Shown piece after piece: positions 1 through 6,991 of a stretch of DNA of 12,189 bases (its first letter is position 1; each line of letters starts with the position of its first letter). Source of the stretch: an uncultured Gemella sp. (GTDB taxonomy: Bacteria > Bacillota > Bacilli > Staphylococcales > Gemellaceae). The notes under the pieces were generated by a model. That model saw only the letters and a list, made by a program, of their open reading frames with translations. It ran no database searches and was not told the origin of the DNA. The stretch covers positions 1-12,189 of the forward strand of contig CAMYEU010000030.1 of NCBI GenBank assembly GCA_947254465.1, in the 5' to 3' direction. The position numbers were made by a program, and so were the translations under genes.

Positions 1-45
1 ACACACTGCATATCGTCGGCAGCGTCAGATGTGTATAAGAGACAG
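1..45 (+). other. Illumina Nextera adapter remnant (non-genomic)
   Basis: Bases 27-45 read AGATGTGTATAAGAGACAG, the 19-bp Tn5 mosaic end used in Nextera libraries. Bases 13-26 (TCGTCGGCAGCGTC) are the Nextera read-1 adapter. Bases 5-12 (ACTGCATA) match the i5 index known as S506/N506, and 1-4 (ACAC) match the end of the P5 sequence. The pieces are in exactly the library order, so this is untrimmed adapter at a contig end and not a natural transposon end. Coordinates before 46 should be ignored biologically. Confidence 0.97.
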
Positions 46-616
46 GTGTACCATTGGCTTCAAAATATGGGTTAACTACCTCTACGTTTTTAGCGTTTAC
101 AGATGGATCATCTTCATCTGTTGTCGTTGCCGCTGGATCTGATTCCACCGCACGTCTTTTACGTGATTTTGGTTTGTTACTTTCTGTTGTTGCAGCAGTT
201 GCTTCTGCTGGTTTTGTTGTTTCTGCTGCTGTGTTAGATGTCTCTTGAGTTTTTGGTGTTGTTTGCTCTTTGTTTTCTGCAGTGTTTGTTTCTGTTGCTA
301 GTTTTTCATTAATTTTTTCAGCTGCTTTTTCTGCTGTTGTTGGTGTCGTCGGTGCAGTAGTTGTTGCTACTGGTGCCGCTACCTCTTCCTTTTTATTATC
401 CTGTGCTGTTGTGTTGTTATTTGTCGCTGCGTTTGTTACATTAGCTTCTGTTGCTGTATTAGTTTCAGCTGCTGATGCTGAACCTTGTCCTAATGCCATA
501 AATAAAGCTGATACAGCCACACTTGCTGCACCAAAACTAACTTTACGAATAGAAAAACGAGTCACCTTTTCTCGACTTGAATTTTCTATGTTGTTTTTTA
601 ATGATTTATTTTTCAT
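46..616 (-). CDS. YSIRK-signal cell-surface protein, N-terminal part (truncated by contig end)
   Basis: A reading frame of 190 codons starts with ATG at 616-614 and stays open to the adapter junction at 46, so only the N-terminus is present. A strong Shine-Dalgarno (AGGAGGAGA, 625-633) sits 8 nt upstream. Residues 21-43 carry a YSIRK/GS-type signal (FSIRKVSFGAAS followed by a hydrophobic stretch), with a probable signal-peptidase site near 48-50 (ASA/AAE). Residues 51 to about 150 are low-complexity Thr/Ala/Asn/Glu/Lys-rich sequence, as in wall-spanning linkers. A basic KSRKRRA block follows, then the start of what may be a folded region (VVNPYFEANGT). YSIRK signals direct secretion at the division septum, usually of sortase-anchored proteins; an LPXTG anchor would be in the missing C-terminus. 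The function cannot be named from this fragment. Confidence 0.9.
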
Positions 617-694
617 TTACATTATCTCCTCCTAATTTAAATTTTTCAACTGGACTATTATTACATAGATACCTAAAACTTACCTTAAATATTT

Positions 695-710
695 TCTTAA
701 ATATTTAAGA
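695..710. repeat. 16-bp perfect palindrome in the leader of the YSIRK gene
   Basis: TCTTAAATATTTAAGA is its own reverse complement. A partial direct copy (CTTAAATATTT) lies at 684-694, offset by 12 bp. If transcription starts near 743 from the promoter proposed at 750-778, the palindrome is in the roughly 125-nt 5' leader and could be an operator or a weak RNA hairpin. It is entirely A/T apart from two C/G pairs, so chance in an AT-rich gap is possible. Confidence 0.4.
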
Positions 711-749
711 CTATAGGTTTAATTTTATATGTGCCCCCTTTCACCACGT

Positions 750-778
750 ATTTTATCACTTTTTGAATGCATATTCAA
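750..778 (-). promoter_or_regulatory. Probable sigma-A promoter of the YSIRK surface gene
   Basis: On the minus strand a -35 TTGAAT (773-778) and a -10 TAAAAT (750-755) are separated by exactly 17 bp. The -35 and spacer also form an inverted repeat TTGAAT-N4-ATTCAA (763-778), a possible operator. This predicts a leader of about 125 nt before the start codon at 616. No other pair of boxes this good was seen between 634 and 780. Confidence 0.5.
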
Positions 779-1231
779 CTTTTAAAAGTTTTAAATATAA
801 CTTTTTTCTTATATTACTTTTAATAAAATTATAATATATTTTAAATATTAGCATTATTCTTTGTCTATATATTCTTATAATAAAATATTCTTTATTATTT
901 TCATACAACAACATCAGAATATATATACTCGTAATTTTTTAATAATTATATGTATTTTCCAGTATATTTTTTCCCCCTTAATTTAAATATATAGTTTCAC
1001 CTATAAAAGAATTATATATTTTCGATATATTGACAGCATTCTAACTATAATTATTATTTTTACTATTTATTGATATAACAAATATAATTTTTTCTTGCTA
1101 TTAATTTCTGATATCATTTTAACTTTTCACCACCTATACTATAAATCTATTTATTAAACTACAAATTAATATTCTTCTTTGACAAAATACAACAAAATTC
1201 ATATCATATTATTTCCATCTTCTCCCTAAAT
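779..1231. other. AT-rich intergenic gap with no gene seen
   Basis: This stretch is visibly much richer in A/T than the flanking genes, with long A and T runs and no convincing reading frame or ribosome-binding site on either strand. No tRNA- or rRNA-like segment or tandem repeat was recognised. It separates the surface-protein gene from the fru operon terminator. Confidence 0.6.
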
Positions 1232-1277
1232 AAAAAAAGACCGTTGATTCATACATAACCTGAATTTATCAACAGTC
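1232..1277 (-). terminator. Rho-independent terminator of the fru operon
   Basis: Read on the minus strand, GACTGTTG (1277-1270) pairs with CAACGGTC (1246-1239), with one T-G wobble. An inner ATTCA/TGAAT helix lies after a 4-nt bulge, and the apical loop is 9 nt. A run of seven T (1238-1232) follows directly. It lies about 65 nt after the fruA stop codon. Confidence 0.88.
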
Positions 1278-1340
1278 AAACTACCCTAAGAATTTAATAA
1301 AGTAGTGTTTTTTCTATAATATATTATTTAATTTAAAATC

Positions 1341-3281
1341 TTATTTTACTATCTTTTTACCAAAGCTTAATGATGCAATTAGTAGTAACGCACCTAATAC
1401 TGCACCGATAACTAAAGCTAATAAGTACATAAGCGGGTTACTTACAGCGCCTGCAGCGATAGCGAAGATTCCTCCGTGAGGAGCTTTTGATACAGCACCA
1501 AAAGTCATACTTAACGCTCCAGCGATACCACTTGAGATGAATAATGGTGGAATAACACGTGCCGGGTTACTTGCTGCGAATGGAATAGCTCCTTCTGTGA
1601 TGAATGATAATCCCATTACGTAGTTTACTAATGCTCCACTACGTTGAGCTTTTGGCCAGATATTTTTGTTGATTGTAGCTGAGATTGCGATTGCTAATGG
1701 AGGTACCATACCCCCAATCATAACCGCAGCCATTACATCACTTCCTGCTGCTCCTGCAGATGTTAATAGCGCTGTACCTGTTACGTAAGCAGCTTTGTTA
1801 ATTGGACCACCCATGTCGATAGCCATCATCGCAGCTACTACAAATCCAAGAATGAACTTACCGCTTCCATTAAGACTTTCGATAAAATGTTTTAACCCTT
1901 CCATTACACTTGCCATTGGCGCATTGATTAGGAAGATCATTAGTAATCCCATGATTAACGATCCTAAGATAGGGAATAGGAAGATTGGTTTAATACCATC
2001 TAATGAACGAGGCATCCAACTGAACGCAATTTTTAATACGTGGATAATTCCACCAGCTAAGAACCCGGCTACTAACGCTCCTAAGAACCCTGATGGAGTG
2101 TATGCTAATAAGTCACTTTTCAGACTTAAAATTCCTGGGTCTGCTAAAATACCACCGATCATACCAACGATGAATCCTGGACGATCAGCGATAGAACGAC
2201 CGATGAATCCAGCTAGGATTGGTAACATCATACTAAATGAAATTTTACCGAAGTAGAATAATACTTCTGCAACTTTATTGTAAGATGAATCTTTCGGATC
2301 AAATGAGTTAATACCCCAGATGAATGATAATGCAATAAGAATACCACCAGCTACTACAAATGGTAGCATATTACTTACACCTTCCATTAGGTGTTTGTAA
2401 GCACGACGTCCAATACTTTCATTTGCTGAAGAATCTTCTGAAGCATCTACAGCTCCGTCGTGTTTGTAGATAGGAGCTTTCCCATCTAAGATTGTTTGGA
2501 TAAGTTCTTCTGGTTTGTTAATTCCATCCGCAACTTTTGTCATAATTGTTGGTCGTCCATCAAAACGAGCAACTTCTACTTTTTTATCAGCCGCAACGAT
2601 AATCCCCGCAGTCCTTTCTATATCTTCTTTTGTAAGCTTGTTTTCTACACCAATTTGACCATTTGTTTCTACTTTAACATCTAGCCCCATCGCTTTTGCT
2701 GTTTCTTTAATTTTCTCAGCAGCCATGAATGTATGAGCAATACCCGTTGGACAAGCTGTTACCGCGATGATATATGGTTTTTCTCCACTTGGAGCTGCTA
2801 GTTTTTCTTCTTTTGGTGCTTCTGTTTTCGCTACGAAGTCTTCAAATACTTTTTCTACATCTGCTTTCGTAGTAGCTTTATCTAATCCTACTTTTACATC
2901 TGTATCCATAAGAGCTTGCGATAATGAAGCTAGAGCTTTAAGGTGCTCATCTGCTCCACCGTCTGGTGCACAAATCATAAAGATGTGTTTTGCATGTTGT
3001 CCATCAAAACTTTCCCACTCAACACCTTCGTCGCTTTTCGCATAAACGATCATCGCTTTATCGAAGTCTACACTTTTTGCGTGAGGGATAGCTACATTTT
3101 CTCCTACTCCTGTAGTTGATTGAGCTTCACGAGCTAGTAAGGCAGTTAAGAAATTATCTTTACTAGCGATAATATTTTTTTCCACTAACATACTTGTTAG
3201 TTTATCCAGAGCTTCTTTTTTATCAGCAGCTCTGAATCCGAATTGAACTAAGTCATAATTTAGAACATCTGTTAATTTCAT
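1341..3281 (-). CDS. fruA: PTS fructose transporter, fused EIIABC
   Basis: This 646-residue membrane protein imports fructose and phosphorylates it to fructose 1-phosphate, using phosphate relayed from PEP via EI and HPr. Domains run EIIA (about 1-150; phospho-His 67 in VAIPHAKS), a linker, EIIB (about 168-265; phospho-Cys 177 in VTACPTGIAHT), and EIIC (about 295-640) with many hydrophobic segments. The EIIC domain has the family motifs MGGPINK (490-496), ITEGAIPFAA (561-570) and PHGGIF (601-606). Length and domain order match full-length FruA, and nothing is missing. The ATG at 3281 is preceded by AAAGGAG with 6-nt spacing. It is the last gene of fruR-fruK-fruA and is followed by a good terminator. 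Unusually, 357 bp with a structured repeat separate it from fruK. Mannose-family alternatives are disfavoured by the fused ABC order and the fruK neighbour. Confidence 0.96.
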   Translation of the reverse strand: MKLTDVLNYDLVQFGFRAADKKEALDKLTSMLVEKNIIASKDNFLTALLAREAQSTTGVGENVAIPHAKSVDFDKAMIVYAKSDEGVEWESFDGQHAKHIFMICAPDGGADEHLKALASLSQALMDTDVKVGLDKATTKADVEKVFEDFVAKTEAPKEEKLAAPSGEKPYIIAVTACPTGIAHTFMAAEKIKETAKAMGLDVKVETNGQIGVENKLTKEDIERTAGIIVAADKKVEVARFDGRPTIMTKVADGINKPEELIQTILDGKAPIYKHDGAVDASEDSSANESIGRRAYKHLMEGVSNMLPFVVAGGILIALSFIWGINSFDPKDSSYNKVAEVLFYFGKISFSMMLPILAGFIGRSIADRPGFIVGMIGGILADPGILSLKSDLLAYTPSGFLGALVAGFLAGGIIHVLKIAFSWMPRSLDGIKPIFLFPILGSLIMGLLMIFLINAPMASVMEGLKHFIESLNGSGKFILGFVVAAMMAIDMGGPINKAAYVTGTALLTSAGAAGSDVMAAVMIGGMVPPLAIAISATINKNIWPKAQRSGALVNYVMGLSFITEGAIPFAASNPARVIPPLFISSGIAGALSMTFGAVSKAPHGGIFAIAAGAVSNPLMYLLALVIGAVLGALLLIASLSFGKKIVK

Positions 3282-3405
3282 TTCTTTCTCCTTTGTTAAT
3301 TATATATTTCCGAGAAAATATTTTTAACTTATTTTTGTTTTTTCTGTAAATAATTTATTTCAACTTCAAATTGTAGGGTTAATTACTAATTCACTCACCG
3401 ACAAC

Positions 3406-3445
3406 CTATCGAAATTTTATTTTAATTTTTTAACTTCAATTTGTG
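3406..3445. repeat. 40-bp direct repeat, copy 1 (duplicated fruK tail)
   Basis: This 40-bp block is identical to 3628-3667, 222 bp away. The 3628-3667 copy holds the stop codon and last eight codons of fruK (QIEVKKLK). This copy is therefore a detached duplicate of the fruK 3' end, with a stop-equivalent at 3417-3419. A weaker resemblance (AACTTCAAATTGTAG, 3362-3376) may be a third, decayed copy. Confidence 0.93.
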
Positions 3446-3609
3446 AGTGACTCCAAAATCGTGATTTCGAAGAAACAAGATTTTGTTAAGTCACCCCCGC
3501 ACAGTTTATTAGGTATCTAAAGAGCTTTTATTAAGCGAATTTAGATATCAATAAACCACTGCGTCTATGATGTATAATAAACACTTTTTGAAAATTTAGG
3601 ACTTTTAGG
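3445..3609. repeat. Structured intergenic repeat, copy A (between fruK and fruA)
   Basis: This is closely similar to 6992-7153 in the same orientation: a well-conserved core of about 125 bp (3445-3570) and a looser tail ending in AACTTTTAG/GACTTTTAG. Stem 1 pairs 3447-3460 with 3479-3494 (GTGACT...AGTCAC plus CAAAATC/GATTTTG), with a small TTTC-GAA-GAAA hairpin inside. Stem 2 pairs 3498-3521 with 3540-3563 (about 22 pairs). It has no open reading frame, and no T-run follows stem 2 on the minus strand, so it is not a simple terminator. It lies inside the fru operon and would be in a fruK-fruA transcript. The family was not recognised. Confidence 0.85.
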
Positions 3610-3627
3610 TCATCGACCACCATCAAT

Positions 3628-3667
3628 CTATCGAAATTTTATTTTAATTTTTTAACTTCAATTTGTG
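3628..3667. repeat. 40-bp direct repeat, copy 2 (native fruK 3' end)
   Basis: This is identical over 40 bp to 3406-3445. It overlaps fruK: 3639-3641 is the TAA stop and the next 26 bases encode the last residues. The two copies bracket repeat element A. Sequence just outside (CACC.....) is also partly similar, so the duplication may once have been longer. Confidence 0.93.
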
Positions 3668-4556
3668 GCAACAACTCCTCAATTAGCTTTTTACTTCCTA
3701 CACCTACTGAGAATGATGTCGCACCACCTGCAGCTGATGCATAGCGTAGGGCTTCTTGGTAATCTTTTGTTTCGTTGTATTTCGCGACGAACATCGCAAG
3801 CATACTATCTCCTGCCGCAACAGTCGATACTATTTTACCTTTAGCTACATTTACCTCGAATACTTCTTTATCTTCAGTTAATAGTAAAGCTCCGTCTGCT
3901 CCACGTGAAACAAGTATGTTTTTCGCACCGCGTTCTTGTAATTTTTCAGCGTATTGTAGAATTTCTTCTATACCATTTAAAGTTACGCCGAACATTTCAC
4001 CAAGTTCAAATTCATTCGGTTTAACTACGAATGGTTTGTATTGAAGCGTATCTAATACCAACTCTTTATTACTGTCTACTACTAATGTAGCTCCTGAAGT
4101 AGATACTTTCTTCGCTATAGCTTTAAAGTCTTTCACTCCCATTCCCGCGATAACATTACCTGATAAAAATACCACATCTTCTTTAGTCAACACTTCTAAT
4201 TTAGTAAAAAAGTCACTCACGTTATCTAGGTTTACACTACTACTTTGTCCGTTAATTTCAGTCTCTGTTTCTGTAGTTAACTTCATGTTGATTCTAGTCG
4301 CTCCACGTGTTTCTACAAAATCATGTTTCACACCTAGGTTATCTAGTTCTGATTTTATAAAATATCCCGTGAATCCAGCGACAAATCCCCACGCCTTACT
4401 ATCAACACCAACATTGTTAAGTAAGATAGAGATATTAATACCTTTTCCACCTACTACGTACTTCGCTTCTTGGGTTCTATTTAGTTTTCCAAGTGCGAAA
4501 TTTTCCGCCGTTGTCAGCATGTCAACAGCTGGATTTAAAGTAATTGTATAATACAT
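3639..4556 (-). CDS. fruK: 1-phosphofructokinase
   Basis: A 305-residue PfkB/ribokinase-family kinase that phosphorylates fructose 1-phosphate to fructose 1,6-bisphosphate in the cytoplasm, feeding FruA's product into glycolysis. Sequence signs are the N-terminal TLNPAVD (6-12), the substrate-site GGKGINIS (36-43), KPNEFEL (179-185), and the C-terminal VAAGDSMLA (246-254) with the catalytic-base Asp 250 and anion hole. Length is normal for the family. The ATG at 4556 lies 2 bp after the fruR stop, with AAGGAGG (4564-4570) inside the end of fruR, so the two are translationally close. The last eight codons and the stop lie in a 40-bp block that is duplicated 222 bp downstream. LacC (tagatose 6-phosphate kinase) is a relative, but the fruR/fruA context favours FruK. 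Confidence 0.94.
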   Translation of the reverse strand: MYYTITLNPAVDMLTTAENFALGKLNRTQEAKYVVGGKGINISILLNNVGVDSKAWGFVAGFTGYFIKSELDNLGVKHDFVETRGATRINMKLTTETETEINGQSSSVNLDNVSDFFTKLEVLTKEDVVFLSGNVIAGMGVKDFKAIAKKVSTSGATLVVDSNKELVLDTLQYKPFVVKPNEFELGEMFGVTLNGIEEILQYAEKLQERGAKNILVSRGADGALLLTEDKEVFEVNVAKGKIVSTVAAGDSMLAMFVAKYNETKDYQEALRYASAAGGATSFSVGVGSKKLIEELLPQIEVKKLK

Positions 4557-4558
4557 TA

Positions 4559-5314
4559 TTAGTCCTCCTTTATACTTTTTACTTCTATTATATTTTTAAA
4601 TTTCTTATATTGTTCTGGGACTTCATAAGATACAATGATTACATCATCTAATTCGGTGAATTTTTGGAATTTTTTATGTCCGAATTTTGACTTATCAGCA
4701 AGAATGTATTTTCTCTTACTATTTTTTAACGCCGTTGCTTTGATGAATGATTCATTTTCTTCAGCTGTCGTTACACCAAAAGTTTCATCTATCCCATTGC
4801 AACCTACAAAACACATATCAAAGCTGTATTTCTTCAGTTGTTCAATAGCGACCGGACCGATAACAGCTTGTGTAGAATGTTTTATCGTTCCACCTAATAT
4901 TATTGTATGAATTTTGTTATTAATTAGTTTCTGTAAATGATATGTTGAATTCGTCACAACAGTTATTCTTCTACCACGAAGGTATTCTATCATTTCATAT
5001 GTTGATGTCCCCGCATCAAGATAAATCGTCTGTCCTGATTGTAATATATTATTACAAATGTACTTCGCAATCTCTCTTTTTTCCTGTAGAAAGTCTGTAC
5101 GTTTTACTTCGACACTTTCTTCACTTCCTCGGGCTGCTGAGCGTTTCATCGCACCACCATGTGTTCTATATAATAAGTTCTTATCTTCTAGATTTGTAAG
5201 ATCTCGTCTTATTGTAGCTTCCGAAACATTACAATGTTCCATCAACTCCTTTAGATTCAATGAACCTCTCTCATCTAATAAATCTAAAATTTTATTCCAT
5301 CTTTCATTTACCAA
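4559..5314 (-). CDS. fruR: DeoR-family transcriptional regulator of the fructose operon
   Basis: A 251-residue DNA-binding protein. Residues about 5-57 form the DeoR winged helix-turn-helix, with SEATIRRDL (31-39) as recognition helix and the typical THGGA end. Residues about 78-235 form the sugar-phosphate sensor domain with DAGTST (100-105), TNS (121-123), GG (141-142), GCNGID (171-176) and DKSKFG (207-212). Regulators of this type usually respond to fructose 1-phosphate and control their own operon. The reading frame has no ATG at its 5' end: the start is TTG at 5314, supported by AGGAGA (5322-5327) with 7-nt spacing and by the fact that the family N-terminus (ERxxxILDLL) begins immediately. 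It heads the operon behind a good promoter at 5341-5369. Confidence 0.92.
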   Translation of the reverse strand: MVNERWNKILDLLDERGSLNLKELMEHCNVSEATIRRDLTNLEDKNLLYRTHGGAMKRSAARGSEESVEVKRTDFLQEKREIAKYICNNILQSGQTIYLDAGTSTYEMIEYLRGRRITVVTNSTYHLQKLINNKIHTIILGGTIKHSTQAVIGPVAIEQLKKYSFDMCFVGCNGIDETFGVTTAEENESFIKATALKNSKRKYILADKSKFGHKKFQKFTELDDVIIVSYEVPEQYKKFKNIIEVKSIKED

Positions 5315-5340
5315 TGTCTTCTCTCCTAACTCCCATGATT

Positions 5341-5369
5341 ATTATATCTAATATAATATAGCTATTCAA
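5341..5369 (-). promoter_or_regulatory. Sigma-A promoter of the fruRKA operon
   Basis: On the minus strand, -35 TTGAAT (5364-5369) and -10 TATAAT (5341-5346, perfect consensus) are spaced by 17 bp. The start site would fall about 7 bp further on, giving a short leader before the TTG start at 5314. TGATT/AATCA motifs cluster just upstream (see findings). No CcpA cre box was recognised here. Confidence 0.8.
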
Positions 5370-5382
5370 TCAAATTCAAGCA

Positions 5383-5428
5383 AAAACACTCATAAATAAT
5401 CAAAATAAATGATTAAAATGAGTGTTTT
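5383..5428. terminator. Long hairpin upstream of the fru promoter, possible terminator
   Basis: AAAACACTCAT (5383-5393) pairs perfectly with ATGAGTGTTTT (5418-5428), and TAATCA (5397-5402) with TGATTA (5410-5415) inside it, leaving a 7-nt loop. The A/T-rich ends give T-runs in both directions. It could stop read-through from fabK before the fru promoter, but it is 440 bp past the fabK stop. Being next to the -35 box, it could equally be an operator. Confidence 0.55.
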
Positions 5429-5871
5429 ATCTATAATATCTGATTGTTTTTCTAAATGATGAGCGATTTTTTATTTTCAAAAGAATTACAAAAAAGTTTT
5501 CATAATACCGACAAATTAAACCTAATTGAGATTTTATAATTCCCACTGCGAAGATTTTCATGCGCGATTGATGAGCGATTTATATTATCTATAATCTAAA
5601 ATAAGTGATTAAACACTGTTTATCACTCAATCCTCAAAAATTATTTTTAGAATTAGTTTGTTCAAATTTCACCACTTGTAAGCACTATGCTTTAAAGTAG
5701 TAAAATTATCAAATATAGAAAATTAATAAGTATCTCTATTAAAAAAAGGGAATATACTAAATCCAAGGATAGAATTTTCTTATCTTTTTATTAATTTTAT
5801 TTTTTAAAAATGTACTTCTAATTTTTACAAACAACTAAATTCTATCAACTTCAAAAGCAATATTACATTCT
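5429..5871. other. Gene-free gap between fruR and fabK with short repeats and weak hairpins
   Basis: No coding frame was found. TGATGAGCGATTT occurs twice as a direct repeat (5457-5469 and 5569-5581), and TATCTATAAT and AAAATAA(A/G)TGATTAAA motifs also recur, suggesting an old partial duplication. A hairpin lies at 5604-5627 (AGTGAT...ATCACT with inner AAAC/GTTT), followed by a T-rich tail on the minus strand. A 10-bp inverted repeat GATAGAATTT/AAATTCTATC (5768-5777, 5837-5846) with a 59-nt loop lies just past the fabK stop and may be part of its 3' end. Confidence 0.5.
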
Positions 5872-6798
5872 TTATATTCCTGTACGATTTAATACTTCTT
5901 TTGCTTCATTTAATACATCTTCTATTATGTTTTTAACAGGACGCACTTCAGTTACCAATCCTGCTATTTGCCCTGCCATTACTGAGCCATTTTCTACATC
6001 ACCATCATAAACAGCACGTCGTAATGACCCCAATGTTAACTCTTCTAATTCCATAAGTGTTGAGGATTGTTCTTCTAATTCGTGGTATCTTTTTGTAAGT
6101 TCATTTTTTATACCACGAACTGGCGCTCCGAATTTTTCTCCAGTTAGCGTAGTTGATGTATCATCCGCTTCTAATATCATATTTTTATATTCATCTGTTA
6201 CCGGACACTCTTCTGAAGCTAAGAATACCGTTCCCATCTGAACTCCACTCGCTCCTAAACAATATGCCGCGGCCATCCCGCGGCCATCAGCAATACCACC
6301 AGCTGCAACAACCGGGATTTTCACCGCTCTTGTTACTTGTGGTAATAACGCCATAGTTGTACTAGTTCCAACATGCCCTCCAGCTTCCATCCCTTCGACA
6401 ACGACAGCATCACAACCTAACTCTTCCATTTTCTTTGCAGCTTTCACAGAAGGAATAACTGGAATAACTTTTATCCCCGCTTCTTTTAAACGTGGCATGA
6501 ATTTTCTAGGTGTTCCCGCCCCTGTTGTGACGATTTTGACACCTTCTTCAATAACAACATCGATTATTTTATCGATATTCGGCATCATAAGCATAAGATT
6601 AACCGCAAAAGGTTTATCGGTAAGTTCTTTACACTGTTGAATCTCTTTACGTAGTTCTTCAGGGCTCACTCCCCCTGAAGCTAATATCCCTAACGCTCCA
6701 GCATTAGATACTGCTGAAACTAATTCATGTCTCGCTATTTGAGCCATCGCCCCTTGAAAAATTGGATATTTTATTCCTAAAAGGTTTGTAATTGTCAT
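5872..6798 (-). CDS. fabK: Enoyl-[acyl-carrier-protein] reductase II, FMN-dependent
   Basis: A 308-residue TIM-barrel flavoprotein of the nitronate monooxygenase-like family that carries out the last reduction of fatty-acid elongation (trans-2-enoyl-ACP to acyl-ACP, using NAD(P)H and FMN). Diagnostic strings shared with streptococcal FabK are YPIFQGAMA (11-19), DKPFAVN (61-67), KIVTTGAG (88-95), EGMEAGGHVG (135-144; His 142 is the conserved active-site His), AAGGIADG (165-172), and the C-terminal GDVENGSVMAGQIAGLV. The ATG at 6798 is preceded by AGGAG (6806-6810) with 7-nt spacing. A TATAAT at 6821-6826 could be its -10, but no convincing -35 was seen. It is apparently monocistronic here, with no other fab genes next to it. 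Plain nitronate monooxygenase is the alternative, but the GQIAGLV tail and overall similarity favour FabK. Confidence 0.88.
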   Translation of the reverse strand: MTITNLLGIKYPIFQGAMAQIARHELVSAVSNAGALGILASGGVSPEELRKEIQQCKELTDKPFAVNLMLMMPNIDKIIDVVIEEGVKIVTTGAGTPRKFMPRLKEAGIKVIPVIPSVKAAKKMEELGCDAVVVEGMEAGGHVGTSTTMALLPQVTRAVKIPVVAAGGIADGRGMAAAYCLGASGVQMGTVFLASEECPVTDEYKNMILEADDTSTTLTGEKFGAPVRGIKNELTKRYHELEEQSSTLMELEELTLGSLRRAVYDGDVENGSVMAGQIAGLVTEVRPVKNIIEDVLNEAKEVLNRTGI

Positions 6799-6991
6799 AA
6801 TGTTTCTCCTTTATATTTTAATTATATAGCTTATTTCTTTATATCTTTCTATTTTTCTAAATATAACAAAACACTACGCACATACTCAACAGAATATATA
6901 CGTAGCATCTGCACGTTATAACTCCGTAAAGATCAATAACGCTAATTTCCTCTACACACATTGTACTATTTCTCTTAATTAACCGTCAAGG
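6799..6991. other. Gene-free leader region of fabK
   Basis: AT-rich region with no coding frame. It holds the fabK ribosome-binding site and a possible -10 (6821-6826). No recognised operator for the fatty-acid regulators FabT or FapR was seen. It runs directly into repeat copy B. Confidence 0.45.

Noticed and set aside
27..45. Tn5 mosaic end as evidence of an insertion element
   Set aside because: It is preceded by the Nextera read-1 adapter and an i5 index, so it comes from library construction.
270..635. Plus-strand open frame of 121 codons
   Set aside because: It is antisense to the YSIRK surface-protein gene; the minus strand has the signal peptide, Shine-Dalgarno and normal low-complexity composition, while the plus frame is a Val/Ser/Ala-rich shadow with no ribosome-binding site.
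3295..3330. TATAAT-like sequence just before fruA (about 3299-3304) as a separate fruA promoter
   Set aside because: It is so close to the start codon that transcription would begin in the Shine-Dalgarno, and no -35 box is correctly placed.
3445..3609. CRISPR array, riboswitch or insertion sequence explanation for the repeat element
   Set aside because: Only one unit occurs at each site with no regular spacers, no transposase frame, and no recognised riboswitch core; both copies follow genes instead of preceding them as typical riboswitches do.
5315..5460. CcpA cre site for the fru operon
   Set aside because: No sequence matching the TGNAANCGNWNNCA pattern was found near the promoter.
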